A DNA stretch of 64,000 nt, from assembly GCF_051521505.1 (NCBI RefSeq), contig NZ_CP150356.1, forward strand, positions 7,936,001 to 8,000,000. Direction: 5' to 3'. The DNA comes from Sorangium sp025924095. GTDB taxonomy: Bacteria > Myxococcota_A > Polyangia > Polyangiales > Polyangiaceae. The first letter of the stretch is position 1. The number at the start of each line of letters is the position of its first letter. Shown here piece by piece: positions 9,806 to 18,793 of this stretch. A program made the translations under genes and the position numbers. Under the pieces are notes generated by a model that worked only from the letters and a program-made list of their open reading frames with translations, had not been told where the DNA came from and did no database searches.

Positions 9806-11242
9806 ATGCCCGCCAGCAGCTCGCTCCGCCGGCCGCGCCGCGCCGCGACCGCGACCGCGGCGCTCTCCTGCGCCTTGCTCGCGTGCGCGGCGCTCTCCTG
9901 CGCCGCGCTCTCCTGCGCCCCGGCGCCGGCGCTCTCCCCCGCGACGGAGCCGGCGCCGCTCCGGAGCCTGCGCATCGCCGACGGTGATCTCGACGGCGAG
10001 CCGCGGACCGTGTCCGCGGCCGAGGCGCTCCGCGATCTCGACGACGCGCGCTACGCCTTCGAGCACGCCTACGCGGGCCTCGACGGGCGCTCGCCGTCGC
10101 CCTCGCCGCTCGCGATCGCCCGGGCCCAGGGCGCGCTCCGCAGCCGCGCGGCGTGGCGCCCCGGCGAGCTCGCGCGGCTCCTCCGCGACGTGTTCGCGGC
10201 GCCCGACGGCCACCTCGCGTTCGGCCACGGCGGCCGCGCGCCGCTCTGGCTGGCCTCGACCCCGCCGCCCTCGACCCCGCCGCCCGCGACCCCGCCGCCC
10301 GCGACCCCGCCGCCCGCGCCGCGCCTCGAGCGCGCGGCCGCCGCCGAGACCGCGCCCCTCGCGGCCCCTCCGTGGCGGCGCGATGCCCCTCCGCGGCGGC
10401 TCGACTCGCCGCGCCGCCTCGGCCACGGCCCGCCCGTCGAGCTCACGCGGAGCCGCGATGGCGTCCCGGTGCTCGCCATCCGCACCTTCAGCAGCGCCGC
10501 CGCCCCGGCGCTGGCGGCGCTCCCTGCGCTCGCGGCCGAGCTGCGGCGAGCGCCCGCCTTCGTCGTGGATCTGCGCGGCAACGCCGGCGGCAACTACCTC
10601 TTCGCCGAGCGCTTCGCGCTCGCGCTCACCGACGCGCCGCTCTGCGCGCTCGACGAGCGCGAGGTCCTCTCCGTCGCGGCGGCCGAGGGGCGCGCCAACA
10701 GCGTCCGCCGGCGGCTCGCTCGCGGCGACGTCCCGGACGAGGCGCGACCGCGCTTCGTCGATCACCTCGCCGCGCTCGAGCGCCTCGCCGGGACCCTGCG
10801 GGCGCGCGCCGTGGACCGCGGCGCCACGGCGCCGCGCGCCGACCTCACGACCCGCGGCGCGCAGATCCGCGGGCGGGCGGCGGGGCCGCTCGAGGGGCGC
10901 GCCGTCTTCCTGGTCGACCGCGGCTGCGCGTCGGCGTGCGAGATGCTGCTCGCGCTGGTCCGACAGATCCCGGGCGTCCTCGTGGCCGGGCAGAACACCC
11001 GCGGCGGCATGAGCGTCGGCGAGATCGCGTTCTTCCGGCTCCCGCGCTCGGGCGTCACCCTCTCGTTCGGCACCCGCGCTTTCCGCGACCCGCTCGGCGA
11101 CTTCGCCGAGCTGCGCGGGTTCGAGCCCGACGTCCGGCTCGACGGCGCGGACCTCGCCGAGGAGGCGGCTGCGCTCGCGCTGCGCGGTGCGCCCTCGGGC
11201 GCACCCCGCCGCGACGCGCGGACATCGTGCGCGCCTCGTTGA
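9806..11242 (+). CDS. S41-type (C-terminal-processing-like) serine protease
   Basis: 478 residues. The N-terminus is hydrophobic and Cys-rich (repeated LSCA), most likely a lipoprotein or membrane signal. A TPPPA repeat lies near residues 150-170. The catalytic region shows FVVDLRGNAGGNY and the nucleophile segment VDRGCASACEM with Ser376, as in S41 peptidases, followed by VLVAGQNTRGG. The lysine of the classic TFGKG motif is not present at NTRGG, so the active site is more like the IRBP/tricorn branch of S41 than the Ser-Lys dyad enzymes. There is no PDZ domain I can recognise. Substrate unknown. Confidence 0.78.
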   Translation: MPASSSLRRPRRAATATAALSCALLACAALSCAALSCAPAPALSPATEPAPLRSLRIADGDLDGEPRTVSAAEALRDLDDARYAFEHAYAGLDGRSPSPSPLAIARAQGALRSRAAWRPGELARLLRDVFAAPDGHLAFGHGGRAPLWLASTPPPSTPPPATPPPATPPPAPRLERAAAAETAPLAAPPWRRDAPPRRLDSPRRLGHGPPVELTRSRDGVPVLAIRTFSSAAAPALAALPALAAELRRAPAFVVDLRGNAGGNYLFAERFALALTDAPLCALDEREVLSVAAAEGRANSVRRRLARGDVPDEARPRFVDHLAALERLAGTLRARAVDRGATAPRADLTTRGAQIRGRAAGPLEGRAVFLVDRGCASACEMLLALVRQIPGVLVAGQNTRGGMSVGEIAFFRLPRSGVTLSFGTRAFRDPLGDFAELRGFEPDVRLDGADLAEEAAALALRGAPSGAPRRDARTSCAPR

Positions 11243-11362
11243 GTTCGCGAGCAGTCCGCGTATCCTGGCCTCGCTGCACCGAAGCCACCCGCAGTTCCTT
11301 GGAGTCGCCGCGCGAGCGCGACGGGAGCCAGCATGCCGATCGGGCAAACGGAAGGGAGTATC

Positions 11363-12136
11363 GTGCCGCGTCGCCGCCTCGCAGCGCCGCGCGCCCGCTG
11401 CGCGCAGGCCGCTGCGCTGCTCGCCGCGCTGATCGGGCTGGCCGCACCGGCGGCCGCGCAGGTGCCGGCCGCGCCGCCGGGGCCCGCGCTCGGCAGCACG
11501 TCCGCGAGCGCTCCTCCCACGCCCGCGGGCGCTCCTCCCACGCCCGCGAGCGCTCCTCCCACGCCCGCGGGCGCTCCTCCCACGCCTGCGGGCGCTCCTC
11601 CCACGCCTGCGGGCGCTCCTCCCACGCCTGCGGGCGGCGCGCTGGTGCCCGTTCCGCAGGGCTACTACTTGCCGCCGCCGTCGCTCCCGCCGTGGGCGAA
11701 CCCGCGGACCATCCAGTACGAAGAGGGGGACCCGATCCCGCGCGGCTACGCGCTCAGGACCAGGCCGGACCGCACGCTCCTCGGGGCGGGGCTCCTGACG
11801 TTCGGCGTCCCGTACGCGATCTCGTTCACGGTCGCGGGCATCGCGACCCTCGCGGAGGAGGATTTCGACGAGTTCGGGCCGCTGTTCATCCCGTTCGTCG
11901 GCCCGATGATCGGCACGGCGACCATGGACGTCGAGGGCGCGGGCCTCTTCTGGCTCACGATGGACAGCGTGCTCCAGGTGAGCGGGCTGCTCCTGTATGC
12001 CGCCGGCTTCGCCCACGAGGAGGTCTATCTGGAGCGCCAGTTCTCGGTGAGCCCGCGCGGCCCCGAGCACGCTGCGTCCATGTGGCCTGCGATCTCGATA
12101 GGCCCGTCGTCCGCGGAGCTCCGATGGCGATTCTGA
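11363..12136 (+). CDS. Secreted/membrane protein with APPTPAG tandem repeats
   Basis: I prefer the GTG at 11363, just after GAAGGGAG, over the ATG at 11333: it starts directly with a signal peptide (cut after APAAA). Six 7-residue repeats APPTPAG/S follow. The rest has YALRTRPDRTLLGAGLL, then several hydrophobic segments (near LLTFGVPYAISFTVAG, FIPFVGPMIGTATM and VLQVSGLLLYAAG). The downstream gene at 12183 has the same plan: signal peptide, Pro-rich repeats, RGYALRT/EGYRLET, three hydrophobic stretches, beta-like C-terminus. They are a diverged tandem pair separated by 46 bp. Function unknown. Confidence 0.75.
   Translation: MPRRRLAAPRARCAQAAALLAALIGLAAPAAAQVPAAPPGPALGSTSASAPPTPAGAPPTPASAPPTPAGAPPTPAGAPPTPAGAPPTPAGGALVPVPQGYYLPPPSLPPWANPRTIQYEEGDPIPRGYALRTRPDRTLLGAGLLTFGVPYAISFTVAGIATLAEEDFDEFGPLFIPFVGPMIGTATMDVEGAGLFWLTMDSVLQVSGLLLYAAGFAHEEVYLERQFSVSPRGPEHAASMWPAISIGPSSAELRWRF
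11510..11635 (+). repeat. 21-bp tandem repeat, six copies
   Basis: A 21-bp unit (gctcctcccacgcc followed by gcgggc or gcgagc) repeats six times in frame and encodes APPTPAG or APPTPAS. Units 4-6 share the variant cacgcctgcg, which suggests recent local duplication. Confidence 0.9.
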
Positions 12137-12182
12137 GCCGGCGATCCTGCGCCGGGAGCTCTCACCCCGAAGGGAGACGCAC

Positions 12183-12908
12183 GTGATCGCGATCCGCACC
12201 GTCCTCTCGATGGCCTCGCTGCTCGGCGTGCTCGCGCTCGCTACGCCGGCCGCCGCGGAGGGCGTCGCACCGCCCGTGCAGGACGCGCAGCCGCCCGCAG
12301 GCTACCCGCCGCCGCCTGGCTACGCGCCGCCTGGCTACCCGCCTCCAGGCTACGCGCCCCCTGGCTACGCGCCTCCTGGCTACGCGCCCCCTGGCTACGC
12401 GCCTCCAGGCTACCCGCCGCCGCCGGGCTACGCGCCAACTGCACCGCCCGTCATCCTCGGCATGCCGCGGACGCTGCCCTTCAAGGAACGCGAGCCGCCG
12501 CCGGAGGGCTACCGCCTCGAGACGCAGATGAGCCGCCGGCTGGTGATCGCGGGGACCATCGTCCTCGGCACCGCGTGGGCGCTCTCCGCGCTGACGGCCG
12601 GGAGCATCCTCGCCGAGGGAGAGAGCGGGGCCGGCAGCTACGCGCCGCTGCTCGTGCCGGTGGGCGGCCCGTTCATCACGCTCGCCACGGGCGAGGACAT
12701 CGACTTCTCCAGCGACGACGGCCGGGTCGCCGGCTCCCTCGTGCTCCTCGACGGGCTCACCCAGGTGACGGGCTTCGCGCTGCTCGTCGCGGGCCTCGTC
12801 TCCAACCAGCAGGTCTGGGTCCGCAGCGACATCCCGCGCAAGGTGTCGCTCCACACCCCCGAGCTCCTCGTCGGCCCGACCGGCGGGACCCTGCGCGTCC
12901 AGTTCTGA
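12183..12908 (+). CDS. Secreted/membrane protein with GYAPP tandem repeats
   Basis: 241 residues. The start follows AGGGAGACGC. A signal peptide ends near TPAAA, followed by about nine Pro/Gly/Tyr pentapeptides (GYAPP/GYPPP). Then come EGYRLETQMSRRLVIAGTIV and hydrophobic segments near 120-140, 150-170 and 190-210, with a beta-like end (LLVGPTGGTLRVQF). It is the tandem paralogue of the gene at 11363. The Pro-Gly-Tyr repeats resemble flexible linkers that can span or bind the cell wall, but nothing shows that here. Function unknown. Confidence 0.76.
   Translation: MIAIRTVLSMASLLGVLALATPAAAEGVAPPVQDAQPPAGYPPPPGYAPPGYPPPGYAPPGYAPPGYAPPGYAPPGYPPPPGYAPTAPPVILGMPRTLPFKEREPPPEGYRLETQMSRRLVIAGTIVLGTAWALSALTAGSILAEGESGAGSYAPLLVPVGGPFITLATGEDIDFSSDDGRVAGSLVLLDGLTQVTGFALLVAGLVSNQQVWVRSDIPRKVSLHTPELLVGPTGGTLRVQF
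12300..12432 (+). repeat. 15-bp tandem repeat (GYAPP coding)
   Basis: About nine 15-bp units of the form ggctacgcgcctcct, with third-position variants, encode Gly-Tyr-Ala/Pro-Pro-Pro pentapeptides. The units are in frame throughout. Confidence 0.85.
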
Positions 12909-13017
12909 GGCGCGAGCGCCAGGAGCGCGTCTCGGCTCCCGGCGCCTCCTTGCGTCCCTCACGCACCGCCGGGGCCCGCCCTGCGCAAGGCAGCGCCCCC
13001 CCGGGGCGGATGCCCCC

Positions 13018-14655
13018 TCACCGCGCCAGCCGGTACGTCGCGTCGAACGGCGAGCCCCCCTGCGGCACCTCCCGAACGACGCCGCGGTCCGGGTTCGCCG
13101 CGAGGTGGCGCAGGATCCAGAAGACCGTCTCGACGTCGTCGGTGCCCGCCGCGCGCGCGATCTCCTCGATCGGCAGCGCGCGCCCCGCGCCGGCGGCCAG
13201 CGCCGCGAGCACCTTGGCCTGCAGATCCAGCACCACCTGCGCGGCCTTCTTCCCGGCCTCGACGCCGGGCTGGTGGTACGCGTTGATGCCCACGAGCGAC
13301 GCATACAGCCCGACCGCGCGCTCGTAGAGCGCGATCAGCATGCCGACGGCGCGCGCGTCGACCGCCTCGATCGTGATCGAGATCGACTCCCGCCCGCTCT
13401 CGCTGAGCGCCTTGCGCGTCCCCTGGAGGAAGCCGGAGAGGTAGTCGCCCGTCGTGACGCCGGGGTCGACCTCGATCGCGCCGCGCGAGGGCGCGCGATC
13501 GCGGAGCACCTCGATGAACGTGACGAAGAAATTGTCGAGCCCGTCACGCAGCTGCTGCACGTACGCGTGCTGATCGGTCGAGCCCTTGTTGCCGTAGACG
13601 GCGATCCCCTGGCAGACCTCCTTGCCCTGGCGATCGAGCCGCTTGCCCAGCGACTCCATCACGAGCTGCTGGAGATAGCGGGAGAAGAGCTCGAGCCTGT
13701 CCTTGTACGGGAGCAGCACCATGTCCTTCCGGCCCACGCCGCCCGTCGCCGAGTACCAGGCGAGCGCGAGCAGCGCCGCCGGGTTCCGGAGCACCTCCTT
13801 CGAGCGCGTGACCTCATCCATCTCGCGCGCCCCCTGCAGCATCTCCACGATCGACAGCCCCTGCAGCGCCGCCGGCAGCAGGCCGACCGCCGAGAGCTCG
13901 CTCGTCCGCCCGCCGACCCAGTCCCACATCGGGAAGCGGGCCAGAAAGCCGTGCTTCGTCGCGAACCTGTCGAGCTCGCTCCCCTCCCCCGTCACCGCGA
14001 TCGCGTGCGCGCCGAGCGAGAGGCCGAGCCGCCGGTACGCCGCCTCGAGCTCGAGCATCCCGTTGCGCGTCTCCTTCGTCCCGCCCGACTTCGAGACGAT
14101 CACCGCGAGCGTCGCGCCGAGGTCGTCCCCGATCGCGTCCAGCGTGCGATCGATCCCGTCAGGATCCGTGTTGTCGAAGAAGTACGGCTGCATCCGGTCG
14201 GCCGGCGTCCCCAGCGCCGACGCGACGAACTGCGGCCCGAGCGCCGAGCCGCCGATCCCGACGACGAGCACCTTGCGGAAGCGGGCCGCCCGCTCCGGCC
14301 GCACGCGCGCCGCGTGCACGTCCGCCGCGAAGCTCAGGATCCGCGCGTTCGTCGCCTCGATCGCGGCGCGCAGCGCGGCCTCGGGCGCGAGCTCCGGCGC
14401 GCGCAGCCAGTAATGGCCAACCCGGCGGTCCTCGTCGGGGTTCGCGATGCTCCCGCCCTCGAGCGCCGCCATCTCGGCGAGCGCCGCCTGAATGCGCGGT
14501 TCCATCGTGGAGAGAAAATCTTTCTCGAAGTGAATCCGGCTCACGTCCAGCCAGAGACCGAGGCCGGGGTCGTGGAAGAGGTGGGCCCGGAAGCGATCGA
14601 AGGGGAGGACGGCGGGCGCCGGTCCTCGACCCGGGGTTGCGCGGTCTTGATCCAT
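13018..14655 (-). CDS. pgi: Glucose-6-phosphate isomerase
   Basis: 545 residues from the ATG at 14655, preceded by AGAAGGGGG. The enzyme interconverts glucose 6-phosphate and fructose 6-phosphate in the cytosol. The two SIS halves are visible: VVGIGGSALGP (131-141), SKSGGTKET (188-196), VGGRTSELS (247-255), QLVMESLGK with the catalytic glutamate near E334, and GNKGSTDQHAYVQQLRDG with the catalytic histidine near H363. The protein extends past the SIS core with a C-terminal part from about 470 (ALPIEEIARAAGTDDVETVF) that reads as a small winged-helix-like domain, unusual for the enzyme. The frame is open far upstream of this start, but that part is antisense to sucA and not coding. Confidence 0.95.
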   Translation of the reverse strand: MDQDRATPGRGPAPAVLPFDRFRAHLFHDPGLGLWLDVSRIHFEKDFLSTMEPRIQAALAEMAALEGGSIANPDEDRRVGHYWLRAPELAPEAALRAAIEATNARILSFAADVHAARVRPERAARFRKVLVVGIGGSALGPQFVASALGTPADRMQPYFFDNTDPDGIDRTLDAIGDDLGATLAVIVSKSGGTKETRNGMLELEAAYRRLGLSLGAHAIAVTGEGSELDRFATKHGFLARFPMWDWVGGRTSELSAVGLLPAALQGLSIVEMLQGAREMDEVTRSKEVLRNPAALLALAWYSATGGVGRKDMVLLPYKDRLELFSRYLQQLVMESLGKRLDRQGKEVCQGIAVYGNKGSTDQHAYVQQLRDGLDNFFVTFIEVLRDRAPSRGAIEVDPGVTTGDYLSGFLQGTRKALSESGRESISITIEAVDARAVGMLIALYERAVGLYASLVGINAYHQPGVEAGKKAAQVVLDLQAKVLAALAAGAGRALPIEEIARAAGTDDVETVFWILRHLAANPDRGVVREVPQGGSPFDATYRLAR

Positions 14656-14799
14656 GGGCCCCCTTCTACCGCTTCTCCCTACCGTTTCTCCAGGCGCTCG
14701 GACCCCTTGTCCGAGCGATGATCCGCCCCATGCGCCGGAGCCATCGGAAAACGACTCTAGCGTGCCGCCCCGACCCGCGTTATTTGCACGACGAACACG
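14656..14799. promoter_or_regulatory. Divergent upstream region of pgi and sucA
   Basis: The 144 bp between the two divergent starts must hold both promoters or share control elements. It is AT-richer near 14745-14800 (ggaaaacgactct, gttatttgcacgacgaacacg). I see no clear -35/-10 pair and no obvious ribosome site ahead of sucA. Confidence 0.5.
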
Positions 14800-17727
14800 A
14801 TGCAGCTTGATTTCGGAATCAATGCAGGGCTCGTCGAGGAGCTCTATGCTCAGTACCTCGAGAACCCCGAGTCGGTAGACCCTGGCTGGCGCTCGTTCTT
14901 CGAGAGCAAGAACGGCGGGGCGGCGCCCATCAGGCTGCCCGCTCCCGCCGCGCTGCCATCCATCCAGCCTCACGTGCTGCGGCCGTCGACGGCGCCCGGG
15001 AACGGGCACGGCAAGACGAACGGCGAGGCCGCGAAGACGCTGGAGGCCGCGTTCGCGCAGACGCTCAGCGAGCACCCGACCTCGCTCGAGACGTCGCGCG
15101 ATCTGAAGGTGCTCGCGGAGGCCGCGCTCAAGGCGCGCGTGTACGCCCTCGTGAACGCCTACCGCGTGCGCGGCCACCTCTTCGCGCACGTCGACCCGCT
15201 CGGCCTGCCGCCCGCCACGCCGCCCGAGCTCGACCTGACGAACTTCGGGCTCCGCGTCGAGGACCTCGACCTGGCCTTCCCGACGACCGACCTCGCCGGC
15301 GTGCCGCCCGTCCTCACGCTGCGCGAGATCATCCGCCGGCTCGAGGAGACGTACTGCCGCTCGATCGGCGTCGAGTTCACGTTCATCGAGGAGCCCGAGG
15401 CGCGCCAGTGGCTCCAGCAGCAGATGGAGTCGACGCGCAACCGCCTGACGCTCGACCGCCAGAAGCAGCTCCGGATCCTGACGAAGCTCTCCGACGCCGA
15501 GATCTTCGAGCAGTTCATCCACAAGTCCTACGAGGCGGGGACGAAGCGCTTCTCGCTGGAGGGCGCCGAGAGCCTCATCCCGCTGCTCGACCTCATCATC
15601 GAGCGCGCGGGGTCGCACGAGGTCGACGAGATCGTGGTCGGCATGGCGCACCGCGGCCGGCTCAACGTCCTCGCGAACATCATGGACAAGAGCCTGCGCG
15701 AGATCTTCGCGGCCTTCGAGGACAAGGAGGCGGAGCGCCACCTCGGCAGCGGCGACGTCAAGTACCACCTCGGCTACTCGACCGACCGGGCGCTCGAGAA
15801 CGGGCGCAACGTCCACCTCACGCTCACGTTCAACCCGAGCCACCTCGAGTTCGTGAACCCCGTCGTGCAGGGGCGCGTCCGCGCGAAGCAGGACCGGCGG
15901 CTCGCCGACGGCGCCCCCGACGCGCGCCGCCGCGTGATGCCGCTGCTCATCCACGGCGACGCGGCGTTCATCGGGCAGGGCGTCGTCGCCGAGACGCTCA
16001 ACATGATGAACCTCCCCGGCTACACGACCGCCGGCACGGTCCACGTCATCGTGAACAACCAGGTCGGCTTCACGACCGATCCGATGGAGGGGCGCTCGAC
16101 CCGCTACGCGTCCGACATCACCCGGATGCTCAAGGTCCCGGTGTTCCACGTGAACGGCGAGGACCCGGAGGCGGTCGCCCACGTCGCGCAGCTCGCGATC
16201 GACTACCGCGCGCGCTTCGGCTCGGACGTGGTCATCGACATGTACTGCTACCGGCGGTACGGCCACAACGAGGGCGACGAGCCGCGCTACACGCAGCCGC
16301 GGATGTACGCCGCGATCGACAAGAAGCCGACCGTGCGGCAGGTCTACGTCCGGCGCCTCATGGAGCTCGGGCAGATCACCGAGGAGAAGGCCGAGGAGAT
16401 CGTCGTGCGGCGCCGCGAGGCGCTCGCCGCCGCGCTCGACGAGGTGAAGCAGAAGGGCTTCGCGCCGGTGCTCTACTCGATGGGCGGCGTGTGGTCGCAC
16501 TACCGCGGCGGCGCCGATCACGCGACGCCGGACGTGCCGACGAACGTGCCGGCCGAGAAGCTCATCGCGCTGTCGGAGCGGCTCCTCGAGCTGCCCCAGG
16601 GCTTCAAGGCGCACCCGAAGGTGCTGCCGACGCTCAAGCTGCGGCACGATCGGCTCGTCGCCGGCGAGCCGTTCGACTGGGGCACGGGCGAGATGCTCGC
16701 CTACGCGACGCTGCTCGCCGAGAAGACGCCGGTGCGGCTCTCCGGGCAGGACGTGCAGCGCGGCACCTTCAGCCACCGGCACGCGGTGCTGCGCGACGTG
16801 GAGACGAGCACGCGCTACGCGCCGCTGTCGCACGTGGCCGAGGCGCCGGGCCGCTTCGAGGCGTTCAACAGCCCGCTCAGCGAGGCGGGGGTGCTCGGCT
16901 TCGACTTCGGCTACAGCCTCGACTACCCGGACGGGCTCGTCATCTGGGAGGCGCAGTTCGGCGACTTCCTCAACGGCGCGCAGGTCATCGTCGATCAGTT
17001 CCTCACGTCGAGCGAGGACAAGTGGCACCGCCTGAGCGGCATCGTGCTCTACCTGCCGCACGGCTACGAGGGCCAGGGGCCGGAGCACTCGAGCGCGCGC
17101 ATCGAGCGCTGCCTGCAGAACAGCGCCGAGGACAACATCCAGGTGTGCAACCTGACGACGCCGGCGCAGCTGTTCCACGTGCTGCGGCGGCAGGTGCACC
17201 GGCCGTGGCGCAAGCCGCTCATCATCGCGACGCCGAAGAGCCTGCTGCGCGTCCCGGCGACGTCGAAGGGCCCGCACCGGCCGGTGTCGACGATCAAGGA
17301 CCTCGCCGAGGGCAAGTTCCACCGCGTGCTGCCCGACACGAGCGGGGTCGATCCCGCCGACGTGAAGCGGGTCCTGCTCTGCTCGGGCAAGGTCTACTAC
17401 GACCTCGCGCTCGCGCGGGAGACGCGCGGGCTCAAGGACGTGGCGATCCTGCGGCTGGAGCAGCTGTTCCCGCTCAACGAGGAGATCGTGAACGCGCTCG
17501 CGCCCTACAAGGACGGCACGCCGCTCGTGTGGGTGCAGGAGGAGCCGCGCAACTACGGGGCCTGGTATTACATCCTCGCGGTGCTCCGGCAGCGCATCGG
17601 CGACCGGCTGCCGCTCTCGTGCGTGAGCCGATCGCCGAGCGCGAGCCCCGCGACCGGCTCGCGCGCGAGCCACCTCCTCGAGCAGAAGATGCTGATGGAC
17701 GAGGCGTTCGTCGGGGGCAGGAGCTGA
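14800..17727 (+). CDS. sucA: 2-oxoglutarate dehydrogenase E1 component
   Basis: 975 residues. It is the thiamine-diphosphate-dependent decarboxylase of the 2-oxoglutarate dehydrogenase complex (TCA cycle). The N-terminus carries the E1o motif FGINAGLVEELYAQYLENP, then a short linker. Visible family motifs are GMAHRGRLNVL (281-291), the ThDP-binding GDAAFIGQG (about 386-394), NNQVGF (about 420) and YRRYGHNEGDEPRYTQP. The transketolase-like second half contains GQDVQRGTFSHRHAVL and EAQFGDFLNGAQ. It is an ordinary E1, without the E2-like fusion seen in actinobacterial KgdA. The E2 gene is not next to it; an outer-membrane protein follows instead. Confidence 0.96.
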   Translation: MQLDFGINAGLVEELYAQYLENPESVDPGWRSFFESKNGGAAPIRLPAPAALPSIQPHVLRPSTAPGNGHGKTNGEAAKTLEAAFAQTLSEHPTSLETSRDLKVLAEAALKARVYALVNAYRVRGHLFAHVDPLGLPPATPPELDLTNFGLRVEDLDLAFPTTDLAGVPPVLTLREIIRRLEETYCRSIGVEFTFIEEPEARQWLQQQMESTRNRLTLDRQKQLRILTKLSDAEIFEQFIHKSYEAGTKRFSLEGAESLIPLLDLIIERAGSHEVDEIVVGMAHRGRLNVLANIMDKSLREIFAAFEDKEAERHLGSGDVKYHLGYSTDRALENGRNVHLTLTFNPSHLEFVNPVVQGRVRAKQDRRLADGAPDARRRVMPLLIHGDAAFIGQGVVAETLNMMNLPGYTTAGTVHVIVNNQVGFTTDPMEGRSTRYASDITRMLKVPVFHVNGEDPEAVAHVAQLAIDYRARFGSDVVIDMYCYRRYGHNEGDEPRYTQPRMYAAIDKKPTVRQVYVRRLMELGQITEEKAEEIVVRRREALAAALDEVKQKGFAPVLYSMGGVWSHYRGGADHATPDVPTNVPAEKLIALSERLLELPQGFKAHPKVLPTLKLRHDRLVAGEPFDWGTGEMLAYATLLAEKTPVRLSGQDVQRGTFSHRHAVLRDVETSTRYAPLSHVAEAPGRFEAFNSPLSEAGVLGFDFGYSLDYPDGLVIWEAQFGDFLNGAQVIVDQFLTSSEDKWHRLSGIVLYLPHGYEGQGPEHSSARIERCLQNSAEDNIQVCNLTTPAQLFHVLRRQVHRPWRKPLIIATPKSLLRVPATSKGPHRPVSTIKDLAEGKFHRVLPDTSGVDPADVKRVLLCSGKVYYDLALARETRGLKDVAILRLEQLFPLNEEIVNALAPYKDGTPLVWVQEEPRNYGAWYYILAVLRQRIGDRLPLSCVSRSPSASPATGSRASHLLEQKMLMDEAFVGGRS

Positions 17728-18076
17728 GCGAAGCGGCGAGCCTGCGGGACAGGTAGGCGCCGCAGCGCCGCGGCTTCGGGGCGGGCCTGCGAACGACAAG
17801 GGGCTCCGGCGGCTGAAGAGCCGCGCGAGGGCGAGCTGGTACGCCCGCGGCCCTGTGGCGGCGTCGTGGGGTGAGCGGCGGGGCGGCCTCTCGCGCCGCC
17901 GCGCCGCCCGTCCGCGACCGAGAAGGCGGTGCGCGCCGCCCCGTGGCACACGCGATGCTCGCGCCCCGGCGAGCGGCGTCCCCGGGCGGGTCGCGCGGCG
18001 CAGGTCGCGCAGCATGGAGCGCGGATCGCGGATCGGCTCCGCCGCCTCGTGGCGCCGCGAACGAGGAGGATCCGCA
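17728..18076. other. Intergenic, 349 bp
   Basis: Very GC-rich stretch between sucA and the outer-membrane protein gene. I see no convincing coding frame, terminator or repeat. The only clear signal is the ribosome site GAGGA at 18064-18070 for the downstream gene. Confidence 0.5.
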
Positions 18077-18793
18077 ATGAAGGCAAACACGGGGTTCGTG
18101 GTCGTCGCGGGCGCGCTCGGCGTGCTCTGCGCGCGCGCCGCCTCGGCGCAGGATTTCGGGGGCGAGATCCCGCCGAGCTACCTGAGCTCGCCGCTCAGGG
18201 CGCCGAGCAACGCGCTCGAGCTCGGGGTCGGCGCCGGATACACGCAGGGGTTCGGCCACATCGCGAGCGAGCGGCGCCTTCGCGACGTGTCGGGCCCCGG
18301 CGCCGGCGTGGCCGTGAAGCTCGGCTACCGCGCGACGCCGAAGCTCGGCCTCGGCCTGACGTCGAGCTACGAGCAGTACATGGCCATGGGCCCGGACCGG
18401 CGCGAGACCGACGTCCGCGGCCTCACGGCGGGCGTGGAGGCGCGGTTTCACCTCGCGCCGTTCGAGCGCATCGACCCGGTGATCTCGCTGGGCAGCGGCT
18501 ACCGGGCCCTCTGGTCCGCGGCGCCGGGCCGGCAGCGCGACACGCTCACCCACGGCGTCGAGCTCGCGCGCCTCGGCGCGGTGATCGACGTCCGCATGTC
18601 GGACAGCGTCGCGCTCGGCCCATCCATCGGCGGCGGGCTCGACATGTTCCTCCTGGAGCGCGCCGGGGGCGCGAGCGCCGCCCGCGAGATCCGGGGCAGC
18701 CGCGTGAACAGCTTCGTGTTCGCGGGGCTCGAGGGGCGCTTCGACATCGGCGGCCAGCGCGTGCGCGAGATCGTCGAGATCGCGCGGCGCTGA
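18077..18793 (+). CDS. Outer-membrane beta-barrel-like protein
   Basis: 238 residues from the ATG at 18077, which follows GAGGA. A signal peptide ends at RAASA-Q (about 24). The mature part alternates polar and hydrophobic residues in strand-sized runs (ELGVGAGYTQGFGHI, GAGVAVKLGYRAT, KLGLGLTSSYEQY, GLTAGVEARFHLAP, VNSFVFAGLEGRFDIGG), as in small outer-membrane barrels. The last residues (IVEIARR) lack the usual terminal Phe, so the end is unusual for BAM-assembled barrels. Function unknown. Confidence 0.78.
   Translation: MKANTGFVVVAGALGVLCARAASAQDFGGEIPPSYLSSPLRAPSNALELGVGAGYTQGFGHIASERRLRDVSGPGAGVAVKLGYRATPKLGLGLTSSYEQYMAMGPDRRETDVRGLTAGVEARFHLAPFERIDPVISLGSGYRALWSAAPGRQRDTLTHGVELARLGAVIDVRMSDSVALGPSIGGGLDMFLLERAGGASAAREIRGSRVNSFVFAGLEGRFDIGGQRVREIVEIARR

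Noticed and set aside
9746..12199. 817-codon minus-strand open frame with RR/GRS repeats
   Set aside because: It is antisense to the S41 protease and the repeat protein; its repeats are the complement of their Pro-rich repeats.
13105..14721. Plus-strand open frame of 538 codons opposite pgi
   Set aside because: It is antisense to a clearly identified gene; no motif or ribosome site.
14656..18090. Long minus-strand open frame continuous with pgi
   Set aside because: It is antisense to sucA and lies open because stop codons are rare in GC-rich DNA; its translation is Arg/Val/Leu/Glu-biased without motifs, and pgi has its own start and ribosome site at 14655.
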